Assembly: GCA_947313745.1 (NCBI GenBank)
Contig: CAMZNG010000006.1
Span: forward strand, 42,753-106,752
DNA: 64,000 nucleotides
Direction of reading: 5' to 3'
Origin: an uncultured Mycoplasmataceae bacterium
GTDB lineage: Bacteria > Bacillota_I > Bacilli_A > Mycoplasmatales > Hepatoplasmataceae
Below the pieces are notes generated by a model. It saw nothing but the letters and a program-made list of their open reading frames with translations, had not been told where the DNA came from and did no database searches. The position numbers and the translations under genes were made by a program. Below, one piece after another: positions 14,117-23,857 of this stretch. Every line of letters begins with the position of its first letter. Position 1 is the stretch's first letter.

Positions 14117-14122
14117 TATAAT
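14117..14122 (+). promoter_or_regulatory. -10 box of the 14129 gene
   Basis: TATAAT ends 6 nt before the ATG at 14129, with no SD. It makes the upstream in-frame ATG at 14114 unlikely, since that ATG would precede the transcription start. Confidence 0.55.
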
Positions 14123-14128
14123 AAAGAT

Positions 14129-14728
14129 ATGATTAAACAAGAAAAAATAGAAGATATTTTATTAGAAGCTTTAAAAAAAGAAGAAACAATAGTAAAAAAA
14201 GAAGTGATTAATGCTACTTCAATGAAATTCTTAGGTTCTAATTCAACCGATCTTTATTTATTTACTCAAAAGAATTTTGTTAGTAAAATTTTAAAAACAA
14301 ATATTTTAAACATTAAGGATGCTGTTTTAAAGATTGAAAAAAAGAATATTAGAAACATTTATTTAAATAATAAATTGGTGAGTACCTTTAAATTGAAAGA
14401 ACTTTCTTCTAAAAAAAGCATCGATACTATTGATATGGAATCTTTAAAAAATAGAAATAATGATTTATCAAATGAAACAAATATTATTGAATCAATTTTT
14501 TCTTATGAAACATTGGCAATTAATAAGAAAAAAATAGAATTAAAATTTTTTAACAAATTTTTGTCAAAGGAATACACAATAGAAATAAAAACATCTCTTA
14601 TGAAAGGTATTATAAGTTTTTTCCCAAGAAAAAAACTTATAAAGAAAATAGGGAAACTACTTGAATTAAAATATGAACCATCAACTAATGACACAATTGA
14701 AATTCTTAAATTATTACATATAGTTTAA
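14129..14728 (+). CDS. Hypothetical protein with DnaA-N-like beginning
   Basis: A 199-residue protein of unknown function. Residues about 5-70 ('IEDILLEALKKEE...FLGSNSTDLYLFTQKNFVSKIL...INIKDAVLKI'-like layout) resemble the pattern of the DnaA N-terminal domain: helix, then a strand 'xLxLxxxxxFxxxxL', then a helix and a final strand. The rest is Lys- and Leu-rich with no ATPase motif, so it is not DnaA. The resemblance is by eye and weak. Start 14129 is preferred over 14114 because of the promoter position. It is monocistronic, lying between the greA terminator and the L21 leader. Confidence 0.7.
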   Translation: MIKQEKIEDILLEALKKEETIVKKEVINATSMKFLGSNSTDLYLFTQKNFVSKILKTNILNIKDAVLKIEKKNIRNIYLNNKLVSTFKLKELSSKKSIDTIDMESLKNRNNDLSNETNIIESIFSYETLAINKKKIELKFFNKFLSKEYTIEIKTSLMKGIISFFPRKKLIKKIGKLLELKYEPSTNDTIEILKLLHIV

Positions 14729-14738
14729 TTATTTTTGT

Positions 14739-14832
14739 TAAAATTATAAAGTGATAAAAAAATCACAACAACCGCACTTTATTAGGTATAAAGCGTAAGC
14801 ACCTAATTAGGCGAGTCTATGGAGGTTAACAA
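14739..14832 (+). promoter_or_regulatory. Putative ribosomal protein L21 leader with promoter
   Basis: A TAAAAT -10 (14739-14744) is followed by a structured leader of about 80 nt. There is a hairpin GTGAT/ATCAC (14751-14766), then TTAGGT (14782-14787) pairing with ACCTAA (14801-14806) around an inner GC-GTAA-GC tetraloop stem (14793-14800). Next come 'ggcgagtctat' and the SD GGAGG (14821-14825). Unlike most promoters here it has a real 5' UTR. The L21 leader RNA family is known upstream of rplU-prp-rpmA in Firmicutes, which is the context here. Autoregulation by L21 is inferred. Confidence 0.65.
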
Positions 14833-15153
14833 ATGGCAGGATATGCTATTATTAAAACTGGCGGAAAACAAATAAAAGTAACCGTTGGAGAATCCATTTG
14901 AGTAGAGAAACTTGATGTTGAAGTTGGAAAAACATTTAACTTTAATGAAGTTTTAGCATACTCAGATGGAAAAAAATTATCATATGGAAAACCTTTACTT
15001 AAAGGAGCAACTGTTAAAGCAACTGTTCAAAAACAAGGTAGAGGACAAAAATTAACAATATTCAGAACTAAAGCAAAATCAAATTGAGCAAGAAAACAAG
15101 GTCATAGACAACCTTATACAAGATTATTAGTAGATGCAATAAATGTTAAATAA
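14833..15153 (+). CDS. rplU: 50S ribosomal protein L21
   Basis: A 106-residue protein with the L21 pattern 'GYAIIKTGGKQIKV', 'VEKLDVEVG', '[33 protein letters not shown]'. TGA codons give Trp in 'ESIWVEK' and 'SNWARK', the latter a conserved position. It binds 23S rRNA in the large subunit. It is the first gene of rplU-prp-rpmA, with SD GGAGG 7 nt before the ATG. Confidence 0.96.
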
Positions 15154-15155
15154 GC

Positions 15156-15464
15156 ATGATAAAAATTAAAATCAATAAAACAAAAGGACATATTACTAAA
15201 TTTATTATAAGTGGACATGCAAATTCTACTAATGATGGCAAAAATGATTTAATATGTGCAGGAGTTAGTGCAATATCAATTGGAATATTAAATTCTTTAG
15301 ATACAAGCAAAATTGATATAGAAGTTAAAGATGGGTTTATATCTATTGTTGTAAATGAATTTTCAAATGATAATGAATTTACATTGAATATTTTAAAAAA
15401 ATCTTTAGAAACAATTAAAGAAGATAATGGAAAATATATTTCTATTATAGAAGAGGTAAAATAA
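15156..15464 (+). CDS. prp: Ribosomal-processing cysteine protease Prp
   Basis: YsxB/Prp family, 102 aa. The catalytic pair is visible: His in 'IISGHAN' (near residue 22) and Cys in '[13 protein letters not shown]' (near residue 35). Prp removes the N-terminal extension of ribosomal protein L27 in Firmicutes and mollicutes. Its substrate is encoded directly downstream, and the TAA of prp overlaps the ATG of rpmA. The L27 extension keeps a good Prp site, so protease and substrate agree. Confidence 0.92.
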   Translation: MIKIKINKTKGHITKFIISGHANSTNDGKNDLICAGVSAISIGILNSLDTSKIDIEVKDGFISIVVNEFSNDNEFTLNILKKSLETIKEDNGKYISIIEEVK

Positions 15465-15751
15465 TGCAATTTAAATTAAATTTACAATTATTCGCTCATA
15501 AAAAAGGAGTAGGTTCAACTAAAAATGGTAGAGATTCTGCTGGTAGAAGATTAGGTCAAAAATTATCTGATGGACAATCAACAAAAGCAGGAATGATTAT
15601 TTTTAGACAAAGAGGAACAAAGATTCATCCTGGTGAAAATGTTGGTAGAGGCGGAGATGACACTCTATTTGCATTGATTGATGGAATTGTTAAATATGAT
15701 GTTAAAAGAGGAAGAACAAGAGCAAATGTTGTTCCTATGAAAACAAAGTAA
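15464..15751 (+). CDS. rpmA: 50S ribosomal protein L27 (precursor with cleavable extension)
   Basis: A 95-residue L27. The N-terminus is [19 protein letters not shown]. In family members with this extension, Prp cuts after the Phe of '(L)NLQLFA', giving a mature AHKKG start that reaches the peptidyl-transferase centre. The rest ('[18 protein letters not shown]', '[22 protein letters not shown]') is canonical. It ends in a strong terminator. Confidence 0.97.
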   Translation: MQFKLNLQLFAHKKGVGSTKNGRDSAGRRLGQKLSDGQSTKAGMIIFRQRGTKIHPGENVGRGGDDTLFALIDGIVKYDVKRGRTRANVVPMKTK

Positions 15752-15778
15752 AACTTAGTTAAAAACTAAGTTTTTTTA
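15751..15778 (+). terminator. Terminator after rpmA
   Basis: AAACTTAGTT (15751-15760) pairs with AACTAAGTTT (15764-15773) around a 3-nt loop, running into seven Ts. Strong intrinsic terminator for rplU-prp-rpmA. Confidence 0.88.
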
Positions 15779-15782
15779 TTTT

Positions 15783-15788
15783 TATAAT
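15783..15788 (+). promoter_or_regulatory. -10 box of nadE (leaderless type)
   Basis: TATAAT 9 nt before ATG 15798. A second overlapping TATAAT (15788-15793) is 10 nt before the alternative ATG 15804. No SD. Confidence 0.55.
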
Positions 15789-15797
15789 ATAATATTA

Positions 15798-16589
15798 ATG
15801 ATTATGTCAAATGAAATAGTAAATTGAATAAAAAACGAAGTAAAAAAAGCAAAGGCAAAAGGGGTAATTGTTGCTGTTTCTGGTGGAATTGATTCAGCGG
15901 TTGTTGCAGCATTAGCTATAAAAGCATTTCCGAAGAATTCTCTTGGATTGTGGATGGATATTGATTCTTCACAAGAATCAAGTAGAAATGCCCTTAGAAT
16001 TTTTTCAAAATACAATATGAAAAACATAAGAATTAATATAAAAAATGATTTTGATAATTTGTTCAAAACAATATTTGAAGTTCCTGATCTTTATAAGGAT
16101 GTAAAAACTTATGAAAATTACATAAAAACAGGAATAATGCCAGAAGCAGATAAATCTTACCTTGAAGATCCTAACATTGACTTAATTAAAGGAAACTTAA
16201 AAGCAAGGATTAGAATGAGTATATTATACTCATATGAACAAAAAAATAATTTCCTAGTTCTTTCAACATCTAATTTATGTGAAGATGAGATTGGTTATTA
16301 TACAAAATGAGGTGATGGAGTAGGAGATATTGCACCAATAATACACTTATTAAAAAGTGATGTTTATAAATTAGCAAAAGAATTAGATGTTCCTTTAAAT
16401 GTAATAAACTCAAAACCAACAGCAGACCTTTGAGAAGGACAAACAGATGAAGAAGAAATGGGCTTTACTTATGATGAATTAGAAAAATATATTAAAGGCG
16501 AAAAAATAAGTTCATCATCTAAAAATAAGATTGAATTACTTAAGTTAAAAAATAATCATAAGAAAAAAAATATTCCCTCTATGAGATAA
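15798..16589 (+). CDS. nadE: NAD+ synthetase (ammonia-dependent type)
   Basis: A 263-residue NadE that adenylates nicotinate adenine dinucleotide and amidates it with ammonia. The PP-loop 'VAVSGGIDSAVVAAL' is near residue 26. 'LKARIRMSILYSYEQ', 'VLSTSNLCEDEIGYYTKWGDGVGDIAPI' and 'KPTADLWEGQTDEEEMGFTYDELE' match the family. There is no glutaminase domain, so free ammonia or a partner is needed. Start could be ATG 15798 or 15804. It pairs with nadD (55165) in NAD synthesis. It converges on the next minus-strand gene with 1 nt between the stops. Confidence 0.93.
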
Positions 16590-16590
16590 A

Positions 16591-16971
16591 CTATCTATAC
16601 TTATGCTTTAAGATATTACCAATAACCATCTTCTTTTTTTTAATAATTCCTTGCGGGAATATATAAATAAATTTTGTATTATCTATTTTTTTTGATATTT
16701 TATTTTTTGAAAATTTTTCTTCAATATAAATTATTTCTTCATCAAAATTAACTCAAACTATATCTACTTCGTAAGAAAGACCAAATGTAGATATGTTTTT
16801 TTCTTTATAAATAAAAAATGATTTTTCATAACTTAACTCACCATTTTTAATCAAAGAATTAAACTGGTTTATTAAACCTTTTATTCTTTTTGTTTTTATG
16901 TTTATATTTTTATTATTTAATAATAAAAAATATTCTCTTTCATTAATTTTTTGTTTAGCTTTATTTAACAT
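16591..16971 (-). CDS. Small hypothetical protein
   Basis: A 126-residue Lys/Ile/Asn-rich protein on the minus strand, convergent with nadE. One TGA-coded Trp lies at 16751-16753. It begins MLNKAKQKINEREYFLLLNN and ends in a basic stretch. No motif or membrane segment is evident. Mollicute transferases or toxin-like proteins can be this size, but nothing supports a choice. The frame is open with no internal TAA or TAG, and it explains the otherwise empty interval, so I regard it as probably real. Confidence 0.6.
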
Positions 16972-17050
16972 ATTAAATAAATTATAACCAACAAATTATT
17001 TTTTTAAAATCATTTGATATAATAAATATAGTTAAGAAGGAAGTAATAAA

Positions 17051-17764
17051 ATGGCTGGACATTCAAAATGAGCAAATATAAAACATAAAAAAGGTGCGCA
17101 AGATGCTAAAAGAGGAAAGATATTCCAAAAATTATCAAAGGAAATAATGATCGCTGTTAAAGAAGGCGGAAACAATCCTGAAACAAATTCAAGATTAAGG
17201 TTATCGATTGAAAAAGCAAAATCTGCAAACATGCCATCTGACAACATTAAAAGAATTTTAACAAAATCAGATAAAGATAACTCTTCTTGAAAAGAAATAA
17301 CATATGAAGGATATGGTCCGGGTGGAGTTGCTGTTTTAGTAAATTGTCTTACTGATAATATAAACAGAACTTCTGCTTCAGTAAAATCAAATTTTACCAA
17401 GGGCGGAGGAAACCTTGGGACTAATGGATCAGTTTCTTATTTATTTGAGGCAAAAGGAATTATTGCATTAGATTCTTTGCTTTATTCATTTGATGATATT
17501 ATGGAAATTGTTTTAGAAGCTGATATTTTAGATATTAAAGAAGATGGTGATGTAATTATTATTGAAACTTTACCAAATAAATTAATATCTACAAAAGAAT
17601 TATTAGAATCAAAAAATATCAACGAATTTCTTTCTTCCGAAGTTAGTAAAATATCATCATCAACAATTGAAGTTGATGAAAAAATAGCAGAAAAACTTGA
17701 AAAACTTATTGAAATTCTTGAAGATAACGATGACGTTCAAGAAGTTTATACAAACGTTGAATAA
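17051..17764 (+). CDS. yebC: YebC/PmpR family transcription or translation factor
   Basis: A 237-residue YebC-family protein. The diagnostic N-terminus '[32 protein letters not shown]' includes a TGA-coded Trp at the invariant position. '[11 protein letters not shown]', '[19 protein letters not shown]' and '[14 protein letters not shown]' follow. YebC proteins were described as DNA-binding regulators; more recent work implicates some in relieving ribosome stalling at proline stretches. An AAGGAAG SD precedes the ATG. It is monocistronic. Confidence 0.95.
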
Positions 17765-17803
17765 TTTTGAGTAATAAAAAGTACTAAAAATTAATATTTT
17801 ACA

Positions 17804-17809
17804 TATAAT
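17804..17809 (+). promoter_or_regulatory. -10 box of ybeY operon (leaderless type)
   Basis: TATAAT 9 nt before ATG 17819; no SD. It heads the tightly packed ybeY-dgkA-cdd-era block. Confidence 0.6.
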
Positions 17810-17818
17810 AATATATGT

Positions 17819-18286
17819 ATGATAATTAATTCAAGTAAAATATTTTTTTATAGAAGGGATGAAATAGTAAAAAAAATTCCATTCCAAAAAGCAAAAAAAG
17901 ACATAAAAAATATTTTGAAATATATTGGAAATGAACAAAATGATCAAAAAAAAATATCAATGTCAATTCATTTCGTTGATTCTAAAAGAATTAAACAATT
18001 AAACAATGATCATAGAGGCAAGGATTCATCAACGGATGTATTATCTTTCCCGCATAATGAATATGATGGTAAAAGATTTTACATTGGTGATGTTTTTATA
18101 AATGAAGACATTATAGAATCACAATCTATCGAAATAGAATCAGACCCAGAAACAGAATTAAAATTTTTAGCAATGCATGGGATGCTTCATTTGGTTGGGT
18201 ATGATCATATTAAAAAAGAAGATGAAAAAAAAATGTTAAAAAAACAGAAAGAAATATTTATGAAGTTAGGAATTAGAAATGATTAA
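17819..18286 (+). CDS. ybeY: Endoribonuclease YbeY (rRNA maturation)
   Basis: A 155-residue metal-dependent RNase that acts in 16S 3'-end maturation and ribosome quality control. 'STDVLSFPH' and the zinc motif 'AMHGMLHLVGYDH' (HGxxHLxGYDH) are intact. It is first in ybeY-dgkA-cdd-era, a gene order conserved in Firmicutes, and its end overlaps dgkA by 8 nt. Confidence 0.95.
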   Translation: MIINSSKIFFYRRDEIVKKIPFQKAKKDIKNILKYIGNEQNDQKKISMSIHFVDSKRIKQLNNDHRGKDSSTDVLSFPHNEYDGKRFYIGDVFINEDIIESQSIEIESDPETELKFLAMHGMLHLVGYDHIKKEDEKKMLKKQKEIFMKLGIRND

Positions 18287-18644
18287 TTGATTTAAAAGAG
18301 TAGCAAAGAAATTTTTAAATGCATTTAGAGGTTTAATGGTAATGATTAAGGAAGAAAAATCTTTATGAGTTCATTTATTAGTTACAGTTATTGTAATAAT
18401 CATAGGGATATTATCTAACTTAACTTTATGATCATGGATTGCATTAGTTTTTTCAATAGCGTTAGTTATTTCATTTGAAATTATAAACACAGCAATAGAA
18501 TATTTGGTTGATATAGTATCTTTTGAATATAATGTTAAGGCAAAGAAAATAAAAGATGTTGCTGCAACAGCAACTCTAGTTGTAACTATTTGTGCAATTG
18601 TGGTTGGTGTGTTGGTATTTGGACATGCTTGAAATTGATTCTAA
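18279..18644 (+). CDS. dgkA: Diacylglycerol/undecaprenol kinase family protein
   Basis: A 121-residue integral membrane lipid kinase, fragmented by five TGA codons if the standard code is used. It has an N-terminal amphipathic 'FKRVAKKFLNAFRGL', an acidic 'KEEKSLWVHLLV', three hydrophobic helices, and the catalytic signature 'FEIINTAIEYLVD' followed by 'AKKIKDVAATATL'. It sits between ybeY and cdd, as dgkA does in Bacillus. In Gram-positive relatives the enzyme is an undecaprenol kinase. In a wall-less cell a diacylglycerol substrate is more plausible, but this is inference. Confidence 0.92.
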
Positions 18645-18657
18645 GAAAGGAAAGTAA

Positions 18658-19050
18658 ATGTATAAAAAATTAAAAAAATTAATAAATAATTCTTATTCAC
18701 CAATTTCAAAATTTAAAGTTTCATCAATTGTTATTGATGAAAATAACAATGAATATAGTGGTGTAAATGTTGAGTATATTATCCCAACAATTTCAACTTG
18801 TGCCGAAAGAAATGCTATTTCAAAATCGATTACAAATGGAAGTAAATTTGGAACAATAAAAGAAGTCCACATTCTTTCTATTAATAAAGACTTTGTTTTC
18901 CCTTGTGGATTGTGTAGACAAGCTATTTTTGAATCATCAAATGGGAAAGCAAAAGTGTTTTTATATAATCAAAAAGGTGAAGTTAAAGAGTATCTTATTT
19001 CTAAACTCCTTCCTCACGCATTTTCTAAAAAGGATTTAAAAAATGTTTAA
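18658..19050 (+). CDS. cdd: Cytidine deaminase
   Basis: A 130-residue zinc hydrolase converting cytidine/deoxycytidine to uridine/deoxyuridine. It has 'YSPISKFKV', the catalytic zinc site 'TCAERNAI', and 'PCGLCRQAIFE' with the other two cysteines. SD GAAAGGAAAG precedes the ATG. Its TAA overlaps the era start by 8 nt. It is part of nucleoside salvage with udk, deoC and the deoxynucleoside kinases in this window. Confidence 0.95.
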   Translation: MYKKLKKLINNSYSPISKFKVSSIVIDENNNEYSGVNVEYIIPTISTCAERNAISKSITNGSKFGTIKEVHILSINKDFVFPCGLCRQAIFESSNGKAKVFLYNQKGEVKEYLISKLLPHAFSKKDLKNV

Positions 19051-19915
19051 ATCAGGTTTTGTAACCATCGTGGGGAAACCGAATGCTGGGAAATCTACAT
19101 TATTAAATTATATAATTGGTCATAAAGTATCTATTGCAACAAATAAACAAAATACCACAAGAAATCAAATAAAAGGAATTTTTAATGATGATAACTCCCA
19201 AATAATATTTGTTGATACACCAGGTTTTATTAGGGTAAAAACAAGGCTTGATGAAGATATGCATAAAAGAATTGTTGATTCTTTAAAAGGTGTAGATATA
19301 ATTTTATACCTCCTTCCTTTTTGAAAGGATCTTGATGAAGATTATTTAATAAATATAGAATTAACAAAAAATTCAAAGGCAAAAAAATATTTACTATTAA
19401 CAAAAGTTGACAAAGCAACCAGTAAATCAAAAGTTTTTGAAGCTGCGGAAAAATTTAATAAAAATGATATTTTTGACAAAATAATTCCAATTTCTTCTCA
19501 TAGAGATATAAATATACAATCACTAATAGGCGAAGTAAAAAAAGACTTGAAAGAAGATGTTGCTTATTATGATAAAGATATATCACATGAGTTTTCAGAA
19601 AAATTTTATATATCAGAAATAATTAGAGAAAAAGCATTATTTAATTTAAATGATGAAATACCTCATCATTTATTTGTTAATATTGATGAATTAAACAACA
19701 AAAATAATGTTGTTTATATTAGGGCAGAAATAATCATTGATAGAGATAATTTGAAGAGGATTGTAATTGGGAAAAATGGTGAAAAACTAAAGATAATAGG
19801 ACAAAAATCAAAGGAGGAGTTAGAAAGGTATTTTGATAAAAAAGTATTTATTGAAACTTTTGTAAAAGTAAAAAAAGATTGACAAAACAAAGATTCAATA
19901 ATAAAAAACATTTAG
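19043..19915 (+). CDS. era: GTPase Era
   Basis: A 290-residue GTPase that binds the 3' end of 16S rRNA and checks 30S assembly. G1 'GKPNAGKST', G2 'NTTRNQIKGI', G3 'DTPG', and a G4 that reads 'TKVD' where NKxD is usual. The C-terminal KH domain is present ('IVIGKNGEKLKIIGQKSKEELE'). TGA codons at 19322 and 19880 are Trp. It is encoded after ybeY, functionally coherent for 16S maturation. Confidence 0.95.
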
Positions 19916-19946
19916 ATAAAACACTTATTAAAACTAATATATTATT

Positions 19947-20657
19947 ATGATTGAAAAAATAATTACAGGAATTGTCATAGATAAATTTTCTTTCGAAGAT
20001 GAGCATATAGTTAAAATTTTAAGCGAAGGTGGAAATTTAATTTCTTTAAAAGCAAAGGGTTTAAATAATTTATCATCAAAAAATAACGCTTCTTTAAATC
20101 CTTTTAATATTTGTGAGGTTGAGTATTTCACTAGTTCAAGTGGAATGAGTGGAAGGTTAAAAACTGCAAGAGTTTTAAAGGAATTCATTAAGGATACTGA
20201 ATTATCTCTTAATGTAATGATGGTTATGAAAAATATAATTCTCGGAACAAAAAGAAATACCAATATTACATTTAATACAATAAAATCAATATTATTATCC
20301 TTGGAGAATAATAATTATTCTTTTCAAAAGGTATTATCTTTAATGATAATTACACTTAGAAACGAAGGGTATAAACTTGTTGTTGATGCTTGTGTTAAGT
20401 GTGGTTCTAACCAAAATATAAAAGGTTTTTCAATCTATGAAGGGGGACTTATTTGTGATAAACATGAAGAAGGTCAAAAGTATTTTGCAAATCCATCTTT
20501 GTTAAAAAAAATTATTGAAATAAACATTATAATAAATCCAATAGAATGCAATGATTTAAATTTTCATCCAAATGAAATATCAATGTTAAAATCAATGTAT
20601 AAAATGTTTTTTGAAAATCAGTTAGGTATAAATTTATACTTAATAAATAAGATATAA
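19947..20657 (+). CDS. recO: DNA repair protein RecO
   Basis: A 236-residue RecO, mediator of RecA loading. The N-terminal OB-fold carries 'GIVIDKFSFEDEHIVKILSEGGNLISLKAKG'. The zinc-binding region 'CVKCGSNQNIKGFSIYEGGLICDKH' supplies Cys-x2-Cys ... Cys-x2-His. It follows era by 31 nt, the usual era-recO order. No SD; a weak TATATT lies only a few nt before the ATG. Confidence 0.9.
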   Translation: MIEKIITGIVIDKFSFEDEHIVKILSEGGNLISLKAKGLNNLSSKNNASLNPFNICEVEYFTSSSGMSGRLKTARVLKEFIKDTELSLNVMMVMKNIILGTKRNTNITFNTIKSILLSLENNNYSFQKVLSLMIITLRNEGYKLVVDACVKCGSNQNIKGFSIYEGGLICDKHEEGQKYFANPSLLKKIIEINIIINPIECNDLNFHPNEISMLKSMYKMFFENQLGINLYLINKI

Positions 20658-20668
20658 AGTAAAAAGGG

Positions 20669-20674
20669 TAAAAT
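20669..20674 (+). promoter_or_regulatory. Possible -10 box of glyQS
   Basis: TAAAAT 10 nt before ATG 20685; no SD. A weaker match than the TATAAT examples. Confidence 0.4.
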
Positions 20675-20684
20675 TAAGTTAGTT

Positions 20685-22046
20685 ATGAAAAATACAAAAG
20701 AAATAATTTCACATTTAAAAGATAAAGGTTTTGTTTATTCTGGGTCATCAATTTATGGTGGTCTTGCTAATTCATGAGATTTTGGTCCTTTAGGAACAAT
20801 GTTAAAAAATAATATCAAGGATTCTTGAAAGACTTTTTTTATTGATCAAGAAGAAAATATATATCATTTAGATTCTAGTATAATATTAAATTCTAAAGTT
20901 TGAAAATCGTCAGGACATATTGATAAATTTAACGATCCAATGATTGATTGCAAGAGTTGTAAAGAAAGGTTTAGAGCTGATCATTTAATTGAAGAAGAAA
21001 ATAATATTAATGTTGATTCATTATCATTTGAAGAACAAACAAAAATGATTCATAAAAATATAAAATGTCCAAATTGTAAAGCTAGTAATTGAACCAATGT
21101 TAGGGCATTTGAGTTAATGTTTAAGACGTCTTCATCAAAAACCAATGAAGATGAAAGCAATTTATATCTTAGGCCAGAAACTGCTCAAGGAGTATTTATT
21201 AATTTTAATAATGTTGTCAATACATTAAATGCAAAGGTACCTTTCGGGATTGGTCAAGTAGGAAAAGCTTTTAGAAATGAGGTAACACCAGGGAACTTCA
21301 TTTTCAGAACAAAAGAGTTTGAGCAATTAGAGTTAGAATTTTTTGTTGAGGAAAAAGATGCCAATAAATCATTTGAGGAGTATTTACAAAAAATTAGAAA
21401 TTTTTTAGAAATTTTAGGACTATCAAGCAAAAATTTAAAAGAATACAAAGTTCCAAAAGAATCTTTAGCTCATTATTCTCTTGGGACAACCGACTTTGAG
21501 TATAAATTTCCATTTGGTTGAGGAGAAATACTTGGACTTGCAAACAGAGGTGGATTTGATCTTGAAAATCACTCAAAAAATTCAAATGAAAAAATGGAAT
21601 ACTTTGATCAAGCAAATAACAGAAGATACACACCATTTGTAATTGAAACATCAATGGGTGTTGAAAGATTGTTGTTTGCAATTGTCTCTGAACTATTGAT
21701 TACAGAGAAAACTTCTGACGGAGAAAGAGAAGTATTTAAACTTCCTTTTAATATTGCTCCATATAAAGCATCTGTATTGCCATTAACAAACAAAATAGAG
21801 AAAGAAGCAAAAGATTTATTTAAATTATTATTAAAAGAAAACATTGGACCAATTAATTTTTCAAAGGGTGGTTCAATTGGTAAGAGATATAGAAAACAAG
21901 ATGCAATTGGAACAATGTTTGCAATAACTTATGATTTCGATTCTCTTAAAGATAAAATGGTTACAATTAGACATAGAGATACAATGAAACAAGAAAGAAT
22001 AAAGATTAAAGGAATAAAAGAATATATTTTTAATAATGCAAGATAA
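20685..22046 (+). CDS. glyQS: Glycine-tRNA ligase (homodimeric type)
   Basis: A 453-residue alpha2-type GlyRS. Class II motifs include '[11 protein letters not shown]', '[13 protein letters not shown]', '[31 protein letters not shown]' (motif 2) and '[15 protein letters not shown]' (motif 3), then the anticodon domain '[13 protein letters not shown]'. A zinc-ribbon-like pair 'DCKSC ... CPNC' is inserted near residues 88-130. The C-terminus overlaps dnaG by 11 nt. The recO-glyS-dnaG-rpoD order is a classic Firmicute macromolecular-synthesis cluster. Confidence 0.96.
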
Positions 22047-23787
22047 TTTAAAGGAGTTAATAGAAATAATTGAAAAAAAAGCAAGTGTAGTCAATGTTGT
22101 TTCTGACTATATTACTTTAGAAAAGAAAGGGAATAATTATGTTGGATTATGCCCTTTTCATTCTGATTCAAATCCATCAATGTCTGTTTCAGATTCTAAG
22201 AGAATTTTTAAATGTTTTTCTTGCGGAGCAGGTGGAGGTGCAATAAATTTTGTGCAAAATTATGAAGGAATATCTTTTATAGAAGCGCTAAAAAAATTAA
22301 GTGAAAAATACAAAATTGAATGACAAAAATACATTAATCAAAGAAAAATAAATATTAACCCAGTTGAAAAAAGGGGTTGAGAAATAAATGAAGAAGCATC
22401 AACTTTCTTTTCTTACAATTTGAAAAATGGCAATAATGAAGAAGTTAATAAATATGTAAATTTAAGAAAATTGAATGATGAAACAATCACTAAATTTTCA
22501 ATAGGTTTTTCAGGTTCTGATTCTACTTTAAGTAATTTCTTAAAAAAGAAAGGATTCAATGACGAAGAAATAATTAAATATGGTTTAGCTAAAAGATCAA
22601 AAAATAATCCAGAAACTTTAAATGATTATTTTATAAATAGATTAATGTTTCCAATAGAGGATAAAAATGGAAATATAGTTGGATTTTCAGGAAGAGTAAT
22701 TAATAAAGGTAAATATGTTAAATATCTCAATTCTCCTGAAACTCCCATTTTTAAGAAATCAAAAATTATTTATAATATACATAATGCTAAAATAAGTGCT
22801 AATTTAAAAAAGGAATTAATTGTAGTTGAAGGATTCATGGATGTTATCTCACTATTTAAATCAGGAATTGAAAATTCCGTTGCAACAATGGGAACTTCAT
22901 TTACAAATGATCATATGAATTTAATTTCTGGAATTACCAACAACATAACTTTAGCATTTGATTCAGATGTTCCTGGTATTAATGCCTCGATAAAAACCAG
23001 CAAAATACTAATAAAAAATAAAATGAAAGTAAAAATTGTAGATATCCCAACAGGAAAAGATTTTGATGAATTATTTAATTTAGGGAAAAATATTGTTGTT
23101 AAAACACTAGAAAATAAAAAAGAATTCTTAGATTTTTACAAAACAAAAATATATGAAAAACTTAATAAAAATAAAGAAAATATAAATTTTGAACTAATTA
23201 GAGATTTGTTAAAAGTATTGTCATTATATGAGGATAAAATGTTAATTGATTTTAATTTAAATGAAATATCTGAGAAATTTAATATATCAAAAGACATAAT
23301 AAAAGAAGAGTTTAATATTTTTTTAATTCAAAGCAATAAGAAAGATTATTATAATCAACAAAATAACAATGGATACTCAAACATTGAAAACGATTATCAA
23401 AACAATCCCTCCAAACAAGAAAACAAAAATTCCAGGATTGAAAACAACCATAATAAATTGGAGATAAAATTAATAAATAGAGAAAAAATAATTTTGTCTC
23501 ATGCAGTTGAAAAAAATGAATTATTTAACTATCTTTTAAAAAATCCAGTTGCATTCATAAATAATGAACTTAATGATTTTTGAATAGAATATAAGCATAT
23601 TAAGGAAGAAAAAAATTCAATTATAAAAGAGAGTGATCTAATTATCATAAAAAAATTAAAAGAAACTTTAAATGAAAATATAAACGATTTATCAGATTAT
23701 AAATTATATATAAATCAACATCAGGAATTATATAAAAAATATAAAAGAGAAAAACTTAAGAAAGAAATGGATGATTCTGCTAATTAA
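22036..23787 (+). CDS. dnaG: DNA primase
   Basis: Makes RNA primers for replication (583 aa). The N-terminal CHC2 zinc finger 'CPFHSDSNPSMSVSDS...CFSCG' is intact. The RNA polymerase core has 'NRLMFPIEDKNGNIVGFSGRV' and 'KYLNSPETPIFKKS', and the TOPRIM domain has 'VVEGFMDVISLFKSG' with 'AFDSD'. The C-terminal helicase-binding part is Asn-rich and poorly conserved. Trp-coding TGA at 22321, 22378 and 23581. It overlaps glyQS and precedes the sigma factor. Confidence 0.95.
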
Positions 23788-23839
23788 GAAGAGAAAAAAA
23801 ATTTAATGATTATGATTGGAAAATTATCAACAAATAAGG

Positions 23840-23845
23840 TATAAT
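23840..23845 (+). promoter_or_regulatory. -10 box of rpoD (leaderless type)
   Basis: TATAAT 12 nt before the ATG at 23858. It argues against the in-frame TTG at 23816, which lies upstream of this box. Confidence 0.55.
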
Positions 23846-23857
23846 TTAAAAGTTATT

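Noticed and set aside
23816..23857. TTG start giving a 14-residue longer sigma factor
   Set aside because: It lies upstream of the TATAAT box at 23840, so it would not be in the mRNA; ATG 23858 is the natural start.
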